Source: Paenibacillus hemerocallicola
Lineage (GTDB): Bacteria > Bacillota > Bacilli > Paenibacillales > NBRC-103111
Direction: 5' to 3'
Length of the DNA: 64,000 nt
NCBI RefSeq assembly: GCF_006265175.1
Contig: NZ_VDCQ01000003.1
Coordinates: 2,059-66,058, forward strand
Under the pieces are notes generated by a model, which ran no database searches, was not told the origin of the DNA, and saw only the letters and a list, made by a program, of their open reading frames with translations. The position numbers and the translations under genes are program-made. Shown piece after piece: positions 8,407 to 17,336 of the stretch. Each line of letters opens with the position of its first letter. Within the stretch, counting starts at the first letter, position 1.

Positions 8407-9197
8407 CGATTTTGCACCGTCCCTTTTTTTACTTTGAAGTCGGCATGCTGATAATTGGATTTGAGAAAATCCTGTTGTTCTTTTTCAAACAATTTGTTGT
8501 TTTCCACGGTGTTGATATAGGAATCGTAAATCGCAAACCCCCACATGGAAGGCATATACAAAAGCCACTGCTTGTCCAACACGTCTGTCGCTTTCCGAAT
8601 TTCTCCGAAGAAAAGAAGTTGGACGGCTTCGAGCAAATGGGAGAAATATAAGAAGGCGATCGTCCAGACCAGCGAAAAAAATGCCGTTATGATTCGATGA
8701 ATATGCAATTGCCCGAGTCCCGGCATAAATATCGACCAAAAGACGGACATGATCGGACTTCGTTTGTCCAAATAGTTGATTTCCAGCGATCCGATGCTAA
8801 AGGAATTAAACGGTGCGTTTTCTTTCTCGGCGAGCAAGTACACTTTATTCATGTCGACTGCCGTGCGATAGCTGTCCCAAATGGCAAATAAATACACCGG
8901 GATGTACATAAGCATCCATCTGGAATTCAAAGCTTGCCTGGCCAGCTCAATATTGCCGCTAAAGGAATAAACCATCGCCAAATTGATTTTGGCGTTATAA
9001 TTCACGAACACCTCCCATATGAAAAGGACCAATCCGCGCAAATACTTACCCAGCAGGAGATGGCCGAATCCGGGGAATGCGGCCGACCACCATGCCATAA
9101 TGTACGGGTTACGCAAGTGGAATTGGGTTGTGCCGAAAATACTTACATGGGCCTTGTAGCGACGGTAAAGATTGTTTGAATTTTTATAGTTATCCAT
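8403..9197 (-). CDS. Conserved polytopic membrane protein of unknown function
   Basis: The 264-aa product has two related halves, each with the pattern hydrophobic helix, P-G-(F/L)-G-(H/Q)-L, hydrophobic helix, then an AIWDSY/AIYDSY motif (FPGFGHLLLGKY and FAIWDSYRTAVD in the first half, MPGLGQLHIHRI and FAIYDSYINTVE in the second). This indicates an internal duplication. I choose the ATG at 9197, 9 bases after AGAGGG, over the upstream ATG at 9236, which lacks a ribosome binding site. It is coupled to the next gene by a four-base overlap. The function is unknown. Confidence 0.75.
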   Translation of the reverse strand: MDNYKNSNNLYRRYKAHVSIFGTTQFHLRNPYIMAWWSAAFPGFGHLLLGKYLRGLVLFIWEVFVNYNAKINLAMVYSFSGNIELARQALNSRWMLMYIPVYLFAIWDSYRTAVDMNKVYLLAEKENAPFNSFSIGSLEINYLDKRSPIMSVFWSIFMPGLGQLHIHRIITAFFSLVWTIAFLYFSHLLEAVQLLFFGEIRKATDVLDKQWLLYMPSMWGFAIYDSYINTVENNKLFEKEQQDFLKSNYQHADFKVKKGTVQNR

Positions 9198-9285
9198 CCC
9201 GAAACGCCCTCTGTTTTTTGGTTTAGCAGCATACATGAAGTATTTCCAAATAATCGGCGTTTAAAATATCGGATTGGTTCGTATG

Positions 9286-9313
9286 CGAAAAGGGCTGTCC
9301 GGAGACAGCCCTT
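9286..9313 (-). terminator. Rho-independent terminator of the enolase-family operon
   Basis: AAGGGCTGTC (9290-9299) and GACAGCCCTT (9304-9313) form a perfect 10-bp stem with a four-base loop. On the minus strand it ends in a short T-run, which suits the operon transcribed leftward from 12596. Confidence 0.75.
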
Positions 9314-9345
9314 CCATAATAAGCGGACAAACCACGGGTAGTCGT

Positions 9346-10752
9346 TTAGGCTCCGCTACGCGGGTAGCTGACCACCGGTTCCGGAAGAGGTCTGCCGATC
9401 GCCTCCACCTTGTAGCCGAAACCGTATCCGCTTAGGCTGTCCAAAGAGACTTTTCCGTTTCTCCGCGTATATAGCCCGGGGTGAACCGCAGCTTCGTATA
9501 GGGAAGCTTCCGGATAAAATTGCATGCTGTTCGTTTCCACGCCCATGATCGTTCCGGCATGGTAGGCGAGCAGCGCATGGGGAATTTGCGCAAGCATCGG
9601 GTTCGTCAAGTCCTGAACCATCAGCGTCATGCCGTGCGCCTTAGCCCAGCATAGACTCAGCAGGGCGCCGGTCTGCGTTTTGCAGGTTTTCAAGGCGACC
9701 CCGCTCCAGCCGAGCTCCCGTCCCAGCTTCACGAGCTCCCAATCATGGGCGCTTTCGTCCATAAACAGCGGCTTTCTGGCACTGACGCTGCGGACGTCGA
9801 GCGGATTCGATTCCAGATCGTAAGGGAAGGGCTGCTCGATGTATAGAATGGATTTATAGATGTCCGGATGCTCGACCAACAGTCGATCCAGAATATCGTT
9901 GACGTAGCCGCAATCGGTAACCTGACAATTGAAATCCGCCGACAGCCATAATACCCCGTTGTCCAGTGCGAGCTGTCCCGCCTGCTGCATACGCCGGTAA
10001 TCCCACTCGGGATCGTTGCCCGTCAGCTTGATTTTCAAGCAGGAAAGGCCGTCCCTGCGCATCCACTGCTCCAACGTATACGGATAGCCGTCATTCTCGT
10101 CATTCTCCGCCGGCTCGTGATCGAACAGTCGATCTTTGCCTCCGACCAGGTGCCACGCAATCAATTGCTTATGCTCCGGTATTACGAGAAAGTCGGCCGG
10201 ATATTTGCCGGCAAAGGGATTGGGCTTACCGTGCAGAGACGGGAAGTAGGCGCTCAAGTCCCGGTTCATATAGTCGCCGCCATAGGTGGCATATACCGGA
10301 ACCCGGTTCGCGTGGCCGTAAGCGTCGTGGATTGCGATATCGAACAGCGAGAAGCATACGAGCGCGGCCAAATAAGGGAGCTTGAGGCCGGAAGCTTGCG
10401 AGAACGATTCGGTCAATCCCGGCAAAGCCCGTTCCATGAACGAATGCCCCAGCTCAAAAGCATGTCCTTGCTCGTCCCAATCGGACAGCGCCGCCGCGAT
10501 TTGGAGACAGAAGCTCTTCAAGGCTTGCTCCCTGACGCCGTATGGCAAATCGCCGGGCCATACCCACTGTACGCTCAGAGGCGTTTCGCCCCAGCCCGAG
10601 GCTGTCGCGCCATCACGATTCTCCACGTCTACGCGGACTCTGGCGCAAGTAACGGACGTCAACACTTCCGCTCCGAATTTGAGCGGCACCCGTGTCTGGA
10701 CTGGCAGGAAATACAGCTCCAACCCCCGGATCCGAATGTCATGCTTGTTCAT
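9346..10752 (-). CDS. Enolase-superfamily (mandelate racemase/muconate lactonizing-like) enzyme
   Basis: The barrel carries the superfamily acid/base and metal-ligand pattern: the KxK-type CLKIKLTGND, metal ligands in WLSADFN, YIEQPFPY and FMDESAHD, and a second lysine in VALKTCKTQTG. The product is 468 aa, longer than the usual 350-400. The extra length lies in the N-terminal capping domain and a 'GGKDRLFDHEPAENDENDG' insertion. The true start is ATG 10752; the frame stays open to 11106, but that extension only shadows the preceding gene, which this start overlaps by 14 bases. It probably dehydrates or epimerises a sugar acid. Substrate unknown. Confidence 0.85.
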   Translation of the reverse strand: MNKHDIRIRGLELYFLPVQTRVPLKFGAEVLTSVTCARVRVDVENRDGATASGWGETPLSVQWVWPGDLPYGVREQALKSFCLQIAAALSDWDEQGHAFELGHSFMERALPGLTESFSQASGLKLPYLAALVCFSLFDIAIHDAYGHANRVPVYATYGGDYMNRDLSAYFPSLHGKPNPFAGKYPADFLVIPEHKQLIAWHLVGGKDRLFDHEPAENDENDGYPYTLEQWMRRDGLSCLKIKLTGNDPEWDYRRMQQAGQLALDNGVLWLSADFNCQVTDCGYVNDILDRLLVEHPDIYKSILYIEQPFPYDLESNPLDVRSVSARKPLFMDESAHDWELVKLGRELGWSGVALKTCKTQTGALLSLCWAKAHGMTLMVQDLTNPMLAQIPHALLAYHAGTIMGVETNSMQFYPEASLYEAAVHPGLYTRRNGKVSLDSLSGYGFGYKVEAIGRPLPEPVVSYPRSGA

Positions 10753-11590
10753 GCCGCTGCTCCTTCCCGAAAGCTTCCTGAATATAGGCCAGTTCTTCCC
10801 GCAAAGAGGCAAGATGGAGTGAGCGGTCGGAAGGATGGTAAAAAGGCTGAATGTTGACTGCGACCGGATGATCCAAAGCTCGCAGGCTTTTGCCGATATC
10901 GTGCCAATTGATAAGCCCTTCCTGACAAGGCGCCCACGACGCCGACCAGCCTTTGCCCGGCAAGCTGCGGCCTGCGGGATCTTGTCTCGGAGCGACATCC
11001 TTGACGCCGACCGCAGCCAAATAGGTCCCCAATAAGGAGAATGCCCTTCCGTAATGCTCTCTTCCTTCGTGGAACTGGTTGCCCGGATCCAGCATAATGC
11101 CGACATGCTCCGCCGGCAGACCCGAAACGATGTCCAGTGCCGATTGCGAATGCTGGATCAATTGCGAGGAGCCGTGGTGCACTTGATAAATCGCTTTCAT
11201 CCCGAAGGTCGAGCATAGCTCCGCCAGCTTTTCCATCTGCGAGCGCGCTTCCGCCAATTGCCGGGACAACTCGATTGAAGGCCCATAGGGAAAATATCCG
11301 ATGCGCAGAGCGTTCACGCCCAGCGACGATAAAATCCGAAGGGGATCGGGATCGTCCAGCAGCATCTTGGGCGTATACGAGGTTGTGGCGAGCTCCACGC
11401 CGATTCCATGCCCTCGCATGAACCCGACATAACGCGATGCTTCCCGTTCGAGTCCCGAGTGTGTGACCCAATAGCCGTCGCGAACGATCAAGTCCACGCA
11501 ATCCGCGCCCGCCTCGGTCAACAAGCCGGCCAGCGTCTCGAGCGGTACGTCCTGAAGCAGCTTCGGGAACAAGCTGTAGACTGCTTTCAT
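10739..11590 (-). CDS. Sugar phosphate isomerase/epimerase (xylose-isomerase-like TIM barrel)
   Basis: The 283-aa protein matches the AP-endonuclease-2/xylose-isomerase-like barrel: MKAVYSLFPKLL at the start, then VDLIVRDGYW, the metal-ligand region KAIYQVHHGSS, GIMLDPGNQFHEG with conserved Asp and His, and AVGVKDVAPR. An AGGAGG box lies just before the ATG. It sits 13 bases after the 2-hydroxyacid dehydrogenase gene and overlaps the enolase-family gene, so the three are one operon. A role in epimerising or isomerising a keto-sugar or sugar acid is likely but not provable here. Confidence 0.83.
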   Translation of the reverse strand: MKAVYSLFPKLLQDVPLETLAGLLTEAGADCVDLIVRDGYWVTHSGLEREASRYVGFMRGHGIGVELATTSYTPKMLLDDPDPLRILSSLGVNALRIGYFPYGPSIELSRQLAEARSQMEKLAELCSTFGMKAIYQVHHGSSQLIQHSQSALDIVSGLPAEHVGIMLDPGNQFHEGREHYGRAFSLLGTYLAAVGVKDVAPRQDPAGRSLPGKGWSASWAPCQEGLINWHDIGKSLRALDHPVAVNIQPFYHPSDRSLHLASLREELAYIQEAFGKEQRHEQA

Positions 11591-11603
11591 TCGAATCCGC
11601 CTC

Positions 11604-12596
11604 CTAAGCCATCCGCTCGAGCATATTCCAGTCCACGACCATCAATGGGCGCTTCCCGGTCACGTGAGCCTCGATGTCGGCAGCGACCTGATCGCCGATA
11701 TGATAGCTCGCGCCGCCGGCAAGATGAGAGGTGTATACGACGTTCGGCAAAGAACGGATCGGGTTGTCCGGATGCGCCGGTTCAGGATCGGATACGTCGA
11801 GAAAGGCAAATAGCCGTCCTTGTTCAAGCTCGCGGATTAGCGCGCTTTCGTCAATGCAATCGCCTCTGGACGTATTGATGAAGACGCAGTCGTCCTTCAT
11901 CGCTTGGAAATGCTCCGATTTCATCATCCGGTACGTTTCTTTCGTCCGGGGCGTATGAAGGGTTATCGCGTCACAGGCGGCGCACAATTCCGTAAGCGAA
12001 TCGACTTTTTCTGCCCCCAGTTCCGCTGCCGCTTCACGTGTCATATACGGATCATACAGCAGCACCCGGGTCCGGAAAGGGCGAAGCAGCTTCATAACTT
12101 CCCGTCCGACCCAAGAAGCGCCGATGACGCCTACGGTCGCCCTGGCCGCGTACAATTTGTTGATCGGCTTCGCTCCCCGCACTGTCCGGTTTTGCTGCGA
12201 ATTCGGAATGATTCTGCGCAGCCCGACGATGATTTCTCCCAACACCATCTCGGCAACCGTTCTGGCGATGGCGGGCGCGCACGAGGCGATGAGCAACTCC
12301 CGGCCCCGCAAATCGTCGGTGAAGAAATGCTTAACCGTACCGGCCGCATGCTCCCATAATTGCAGCTGCGGGCATTTCTCCAGTATCGCTTTTGTCGGAA
12401 TCGCCGTTCCCCAGGAGCCGACAGCGATATGGCATGTTTGCAGAAAATCGCCGGCTTCCTCCTCGGTGAACGGTTTGTCCGTATCGTTCCAAATTACCTC
12501 GGCGACATTTTGCAGTCTTGCTCTGCTGTCCGCCGAGAACAGCTCCGCACACGCTTTCGATGGGATCAGTATGCCTACTTTAACCATATTGTTCAC
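11604..12596 (-). CDS. D-isomer-specific 2-hydroxyacid dehydrogenase
   Basis: This NAD(P)-dependent dehydrogenase has the Rossmann segment VGVIGASWVGREV (a variant of GxGxxG) and the catalytic set Arg in NTSRGDCID, Glu in SDPEPAHPDN and His in YTSHLAGGAS. The length of about 330 aa is typical. Of three possible starts I prefer GTG 12596, five bases after AGAGG; GTG 12602 overlaps that site and ATG 12587 is rather far from it. It is the first gene of a three-gene leftward operon and is divergent from an AraC gene. It probably oxidises or reduces a sugar-derived hydroxyacid. Confidence 0.87.
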   Translation of the reverse strand: MNNMVKVGILIPSKACAELFSADSRARLQNVAEVIWNDTDKPFTEEEAGDFLQTCHIAVGSWGTAIPTKAILEKCPQLQLWEHAAGTVKHFFTDDLRGRELLIASCAPAIARTVAEMVLGEIIVGLRRIIPNSQQNRTVRGAKPINKLYAARATVGVIGASWVGREVMKLLRPFRTRVLLYDPYMTREAAAELGAEKVDSLTELCAACDAITLHTPRTKETYRMMKSEHFQAMKDDCVFINTSRGDCIDESALIRELEQGRLFAFLDVSDPEPAHPDNPIRSLPNVVYTSHLAGGASYHIGDQVAADIEAHVTGKRPLMVVDWNMLERMA

Positions 12597-12720
12597 GCTC
12601 ACCTCTTTGTTTTATAATACTATTACCCTATCATGAGCACGGTCGGAAGCGAATGTCAGAATCATCGGATTACTTGTCATTATGTGTGATCTCAATTCAC
12701 GTCCGTCAGGGAGGATACCT

Positions 12721-13494
12721 ATGAAATCAGCAGTGCTCTCCGTCTACTTCGGGGCCAAAACGGTTCCGTCTATCGTCGAACCGCACACGCACGAATATTG
12801 GCAGATGGAAATCGTAACGCAAGGCGTCATAGGCAGCAGTCTGCTTGGCGAAGGTCATCTCTTGGAAACGGGAGATATGCTGCTGATCCCGCCGGGCTGG
12901 GAGCACGAATTCATGTATCGCAAGCCAGGCGTCGCCTGGATTACTTTAAAGTTTGAACGGGAGAAGGACGACGATGTCGTATGGGGAGGGATCATCCGCG
13001 GCAACCAGTTCACGAACAGGCTCGTCTCTTCCTTTAAAACCGCGATTCACGGCTCGGCGAACAAGCAGTACGAAAAAGTATTCGTGAGCGGCTTCCTCGA
13101 AACGATGTTTCACTACATCCTGTCCGACGATTTCAATAAGACGGACGATGCGTCCAGTCTGATGCTCCGGCAAATCGAGGAGAAGGTGTTGAATCGGGAC
13201 GGAAAAGCGGTTACCGTGAACGAACTTGCCGCCGAGCTGTCTTATACGCGAAGCCATTTATCCAAATCGTTCAAAGAGATTACCGGAGACAATTTGAAAG
13301 CCTATATTGACAAAACCCGCATCCGCAAAGTGGAGGAAATGCTCCGTTACAGGGAGCACAGCATAACGGAAATCGCCGCCGATCTCGGGTTCAACGATAT
13401 TTTTTCGTTCTCCAAATTTTTCAAGAAGCATACGGGCTTCAGTCCAAAGGAATTCAAGAGAAAGGTGGCGGAGCGGAGGGACGAGTCGGATTGA
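12721..13494 (+). CDS. AraC-family regulator with cupin sensor domain
   Basis: This 257-aa protein has an N-terminal cupin (PHTHEYWQMEIVTQG, GDMLLIPPGWEHEF) and a C-terminal double helix-turn-helix (VNELAAELSYTRSHLSKSF; ITEIAADLGFNDIFSFSKFF, ending HTGFSPKEFKRK). The start is ATG 12721, directly after AGGGAGGATACCT; a longer in-frame start lacks a ribosome binding site. It is divergent from the dehydrogenase/isomerase/enolase operon, whose promoter lies in the shared 124-bp gap. It most likely activates that operon in response to its substrate. Confidence 0.9.
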   Translation: MKSAVLSVYFGAKTVPSIVEPHTHEYWQMEIVTQGVIGSSLLGEGHLLETGDMLLIPPGWEHEFMYRKPGVAWITLKFEREKDDDVVWGGIIRGNQFTNRLVSSFKTAIHGSANKQYEKVFVSGFLETMFHYILSDDFNKTDDASSLMLRQIEEKVLNRDGKAVTVNELAAELSYTRSHLSKSFKEITGDNLKAYIDKTRIRKVEEMLRYREHSITEIAADLGFNDIFSFSKFFKKHTGFSPKEFKRKVAERRDESD

Positions 13495-13580
13495 GGCCGG
13501 ATCGGCTTTGTACAAAAAAAATAAGCAAGATATTGATTTATCCATTGAGTTATGTCCGGTATTTTTGTACCCTCTTTACA

Positions 13581-13599
13581 GATAATGATAATCATTATC
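13581..13599. promoter_or_regulatory. Perfect Fur box
   Basis: The 19-base sequence GATAATGATAATCATTATC is identical to the classical Fur consensus. It lies 38 bases before the start of the siderophore-binding lipoprotein gene, which indicates iron-dependent repression. Confidence 0.92.
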
Positions 13600-13636
13600 T
13601 GTATGCATGGCCACATGGCGGGAGGGAACTAGGTTG

Positions 13637-14653
13637 ATGAAGATAGCAAGAAAAACCGTTGCGGCGATGGCGATGACGGCGGTTGTAGGAATGATGCTGC
13701 TGGCTTGCACGAACGGCAATACAGACGGGGGCTTGACCGGAACGGAAGCGGGAAACCGCACCGCAGCGGATACGGCTGCAAAGCAAGAAAGTCATGAACG
13801 GACGTCGTCGAGTGAAAAGGCCGCAACGCGCGTTTACAACGATTACAAGGGGCATGCGGTAACGATCCCGGCTGCGCCGAAGCGCGTCATATTCGCAGGA
13901 GAGACAACCGGCGATCTGATCGAGCTCGGTATTCCGCTGGTCGGCATTTTTGGAAATAACCTCGAAGGAAGAATATACCAGAAAGAAGCGGCCAAAATCG
14001 AAAACGTAGGCTTTCCGATCAGCTTGGAGAAAGTCGTCTCCTTAAATCCCGATCTTATCCTAGTAGCCAGCACCGATGAGAATGCATATGCCCAACTGGC
14101 CAAAATCGCGCCGACGATTATGTTCGATACGTTCGCCGGGCTCGACACGCGCATGAAGGAGCTTGGCCTTATTTTCGACAAGCAGAAGGAGACTGCGGAC
14201 TGGCTCCAGAGCTATAACGCCAAGGCCGAGGAAATGTGGAAGAAGCTCTATGCCACCGTGCTGAAGCCGGGCGAGACGGCTTCCGTCTTTACTTTTTATC
14301 CGGGCGACCGGTTATTCGTAATGGCGAGAGCCGGATTGCCGCAGATGCTCTATGGAGAAGGCGGATTGAAGCCGACGGCTCCGATTCGGGAAGTTTTGGA
14401 TTCGAACCAAGGCTTCAGGCAAATTTCCGCCGAAGCCATCGGTGATTTTGCCGGCGACCGCATCTTCATTCTGGACCCGGTTGCCGACGAAGCGAAGCAG
14501 TCGACGGAGAAGCTGCTGAACAGTCCGGTGTGGAAAAATCTCCCTGCCGTCAAGAACGGTCACGTGTACAGAATGTATATCCAGAAATCGGACTCGGATG
14601 CCGTTACGCGGAAATGGATGCTGGAAGAGCTGCCCAGAATGCTGGCGAAATAA
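13637..14653 (+). CDS. Iron-siderophore ABC transporter substrate-binding lipoprotein
   Basis: This is a FhuD/FeuA-like binding protein. The lipobox is MLLAC, and the mature domain shows RVIFAGETTGDLIELGIPLVG, NPDLILVASTDENAYAQL and NLPAVKNGHVYRM. I choose ATG 13637 over two upstream alternatives because GGGAGGG lies about 11 bases before it. No permease or ATPase genes accompany it, so it must share these with a locus elsewhere. The next gene is an AraC regulator whose C-terminal half is a close homologue of this protein, so both probably bind the same ferric siderophore. Expression is controlled by the upstream Fur box. Confidence 0.92.
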   Translation: MKIARKTVAAMAMTAVVGMMLLACTNGNTDGGLTGTEAGNRTAADTAAKQESHERTSSSEKAATRVYNDYKGHAVTIPAAPKRVIFAGETTGDLIELGIPLVGIFGNNLEGRIYQKEAAKIENVGFPISLEKVVSLNPDLILVASTDENAYAQLAKIAPTIMFDTFAGLDTRMKELGLIFDKQKETADWLQSYNAKAEEMWKKLYATVLKPGETASVFTFYPGDRLFVMARAGLPQMLYGEGGLKPTAPIREVLDSNQGFRQISAEAIGDFAGDRIFILDPVADEAKQSTEKLLNSPVWKNLPAVKNGHVYRMYIQKSDSDAVTRKWMLEELPRMLAK

Positions 14654-14679
14654 TACCCGGTCGCGATCGGGTGCATAAG

Positions 14680-14717
14680 CAAGCTTTTCAATCTTTGGGT
14701 TGAAAGGCTTGTTTTTT
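14680..14717 (+). terminator. Rho-independent terminator after the binding-protein gene
   Basis: CAAGCTTTTCAA pairs with TTGAAAGGCTTG across a short loop and is followed by TTTTTT. It separates the lipoprotein gene from the regulator gene, which has its own Fur box. Confidence 0.8.
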
Positions 14718-14733
14718 GTATTATATAATAGTA

Positions 14734-14752
14734 ATTAATGATAATCATTCTC
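14734..14752. promoter_or_regulatory. Fur box before the AraC sensor gene
   Basis: ATTAATGATAATCATTCTC matches the Fur consensus at 16-17 of 19 positions. It lies 24 bases before the GTG start of the regulator, so it cannot be part of that coding sequence. Confidence 0.85.
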
Positions 14753-14775
14753 AATTGAAGGAGAGGCGTTTCGGC

Positions 14776-16434
14776 GTGAGCAACCCCATCATCCCTTCCA
14801 TGTTCAGGCGATCCTTGCTGTTTCATTTGGAAACGGTCCGTATGCACCGGGTGCCCCCGGGAAAAGCAGAGTCGCCCGAGCCTCGGGACGCATATACGTT
14901 GTTCGTCGTATTGGAGGGAGAAACGGAACTGACCGAGGGCGGCAGACTCTTGCATATGCTTCCCGGCGCGGCATTCCTGTCAGGTCCGCAAAATCATATC
15001 GCCCTTCGAAATATCGCGGCCGGCTCGTTTGATTATTGCGTAATGACCTTTGCAGCAATAGAGGTAAGAGAACGAATTCCCCATACATACGCGGAAGAGC
15101 CGAAGGCGGGGGCGGGCTACCTGTTGGCAAGTCCGTTGAATCGCGTGCTGCGTCTAATCGAGCAGATCGTGAAGGATTCGCCGTCGCCCGGCGAAATAGA
15201 CGAATATAGACGACAGGCTTGCTTTCAGGAGATGATGGCGCTTCTGATCGAATTCAATTACAAGTCGGAGAACCGCAGTGCGGCCAAGCTTGTCGACGAT
15301 TCTCTCGCCTATATGCATGCTCACTATATGGAAGACATTAGCGTTCGGCAGCTTGCGAAGCTGGCCGACGTTCCTCAGCACCAGTATACGTCCGTATTTC
15401 AGCAGGCGACGGGCAAAAAACCGCTCGATTATTTAAACGGTCTCCGAATCGAACGCTCCAAAGAGCGTCTTCGGGCTTCCGATGCCCCGCTGCGGGAAAT
15501 TGCCCGGCAGGTGGGTTATCGCGATGAATATTACTTTAGCCGCCGCTTCCGGCAGCTGACGGGGCGTACGCCGAGGCAATACACCCTGACGCCGCCAGAG
15601 CGCGTCAAGGTTCGGGACTGGCTGGGCAGAACCGTCGAAGTTCCGGAGAGCCCCCGCAGAATCGTTTACCATGGAGAGACGGTAGGCGACCTGCTCGCGC
15701 TTGGCGCGGAGGTGGTCGGCGGCAGCGCATTCTGGTCGCAGCGCTCCGTACTGGGAAATCTATTGCGCGATGTGGTCGATGTAGGGTTTATGATCGATGA
15801 AGACAAGCTGAGAGGGCTGAAGCCGGATTTGATCATTCTGGCGAGCAGCGACGAGAACAAATACGGCAAGGCCGCGGCTATCGCGCCGACGGTAACGTTC
15901 GATTCGTTCGCGCCTCTACGGGATAGAATGTCCGTTCTGGGCAATCTGCTCGGGCTCCGCCATTCGGCCGAGCAATGGCTGAATACTTATGAGGAACGCT
16001 CCGCCCGCATGTGGCATAGGCTGAGAGACGAGCTTGCTCCCGGAGAGAGCGCGTCGGTATTCATTGCCGACCGCTGCGGCAAGTTTTTCGTGATGGGCGC
16101 CATCGGGCTTCCCAAGACGTTGTATCACGATTCGGGCTTTCGGGCTCCGTCTTACATCGGGCAGTTGATAAGCCAGGGCAGATTCTATAAGGAAATTGTC
16201 CCTCGCGATCTGCCCGCGCTCGCCGGAGATCGGATCTTTATGGTGTTGACCTCGGAAGAGTCATCGCGGAAGGCTGCCTATGCGCTCGCGAACAGTAAGT
16301 TGTGGCAAGATTTGCCCGCCGTTCGCGCAGGCCGCGTTTACTGGGTAGAAGACGAGTCGTGGAATTACGGCGACGCTTTAACTTGCGACCGGTTGGTTGA
16401 ACAGCTCCCGGCCCTGCTGCTCCAATCATCCTAA
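14776..16434 (+). CDS. Btr-like AraC regulator fused to a siderophore-binding domain
   Basis: This 552-aa protein has three parts: an N-terminal cupin-like region (about 1-140), an AraC double helix-turn-helix (about 170-275, with VRQLAKLADVPQHQYTSVFQ and IARQVGYRDEYYFSRRF), and a periplasmic-binding-protein fold (about 290-552). The last part parallels the neighbouring lipoprotein closely: GETVGDLLALG against GETTGDLIELG, and PDLIILASSDENKY against PDLILVASTDENAY. B. subtilis Btr has the same architecture and activates siderophore uptake when it binds the ferric ligand in the cytoplasm. The GTG start at 14776 follows AAGGAGAGG; an upstream frame extension would run through the Fur box. Confidence 0.92.
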   Translation: MSNPIIPSMFRRSLLFHLETVRMHRVPPGKAESPEPRDAYTLFVVLEGETELTEGGRLLHMLPGAAFLSGPQNHIALRNIAAGSFDYCVMTFAAIEVRERIPHTYAEEPKAGAGYLLASPLNRVLRLIEQIVKDSPSPGEIDEYRRQACFQEMMALLIEFNYKSENRSAAKLVDDSLAYMHAHYMEDISVRQLAKLADVPQHQYTSVFQQATGKKPLDYLNGLRIERSKERLRASDAPLREIARQVGYRDEYYFSRRFRQLTGRTPRQYTLTPPERVKVRDWLGRTVEVPESPRRIVYHGETVGDLLALGAEVVGGSAFWSQRSVLGNLLRDVVDVGFMIDEDKLRGLKPDLIILASSDENKYGKAAAIAPTVTFDSFAPLRDRMSVLGNLLGLRHSAEQWLNTYEERSARMWHRLRDELAPGESASVFIADRCGKFFVMGAIGLPKTLYHDSGFRAPSYIGQLISQGRFYKEIVPRDLPALAGDRIFMVLTSEESSRKAAYALANSKLWQDLPAVRAGRVYWVEDESWNYGDALTCDRLVEQLPALLLQSS

Positions 16435-16553
16435 TCCGCATTCGAGCAAAAATAGACGAAGACGATACAATCCTTCCACCTTCTCAAAGAATATAGTAAT
16501 TCTGATACCGCTTATATGCGCGCGAGATTACGAAGCTGGGGAGTGGGACATGG

Positions 16554-17336
16554 ATGAATAAAGTTTTCGTCAACGGCGTGAATATATGTTACGAATCGGC
16601 GGGGGAAGGATTCCCCTTGATCGGGATCACGGGGAAAGACAGCAATATGAACTGGTGGAACCCGACGATGAAGGCGGCGTTAAGCGAAAGGAACCGCTTC
16701 ATCATGCTCGATAATCGGGGCTCGGGCCGAAGCGACGCCCCGACGGAAGCATACGGCATCTCGGACATGGCCAAAGATGTCGTAGGGCTGATGGACGCCT
16801 TGGGCATCGAGAAAGCGCATATTCTGGGCCAATCGATGGGCGGAATGATCGCGCAGGAAATCGCGATCGAGCATTCCGAGCGTGTGGCGAAATTAATCTT
16901 ATGCTGCACGACGAGCGGGGTAACCCGGGTGGTGCCTTCTTGGCGGATGATAAAGTGGCTGTGGCGAAAAAAAGCGGGATTCTCCCCTCAAGACACGCTG
17001 AACATGCTGTTCTCCAAAGACTACATGCAACAAAATCCGGCGATGATCGCGGCACTCTTCGAACGGATGCAAATGGCGCCCTCGAACGCCAGAAGCATAG
17101 AGATTCATAAACTGGCGAACAAAAGCTTCGACTCGTATCAGCGACTCGGCGGGATCACGGCGCCGACGCTTATCCTTCACGGCGAAGAGGACTGGGTCTT
17201 CCGTCCGAAGCACGCCAAAATTTTGAACCAGCGTATCGCAGGCTCGGAACTGATCCTGTTTCCTCACGCGGGCCACGGCGTCTTCTCTCAGGAGCATCGC
17301 AAGGTGCTGGAGGAGATCCGCCGTTTTCTCGATTGA
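16554..17336 (+). CDS. Alpha/beta-fold hydrolase
   Basis: The 260-aa protein has the classic single-domain lipase/peroxidase-type fold: the early LIGITGKDSNMNWW strand, MLDNRGSGRSDAP, the nucleophile elbow GQSMGGMIAQEIA, acid residue in LHGEEDWVF, and histidine in FPHAGHGVFSQEH. There is no signal peptide, so it acts in the cytoplasm. The related 3-oxoadipate enol-lactonase group is a possibility, but no aromatic pathway genes are nearby. It is a single gene. Confidence 0.87.
   Translation: MNKVFVNGVNICYESAGEGFPLIGITGKDSNMNWWNPTMKAALSERNRFIMLDNRGSGRSDAPTEAYGISDMAKDVVGLMDALGIEKAHILGQSMGGMIAQEIAIEHSERVAKLILCCTTSGVTRVVPSWRMIKWLWRKKAGFSPQDTLNMLFSKDYMQQNPAMIAALFERMQMAPSNARSIEIHKLANKSFDSYQRLGGITAPTLILHGEEDWVFRPKHAKILNQRIAGSELILFPHAGHGVFSQEHRKVLEEIRRFLD

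Noticed and set aside
10753-11106. N-terminal extension of the enolase-family frame
   Set aside because: These 118 codons only shadow the upstream isomerase gene in another frame. A proper start exists at 10752.
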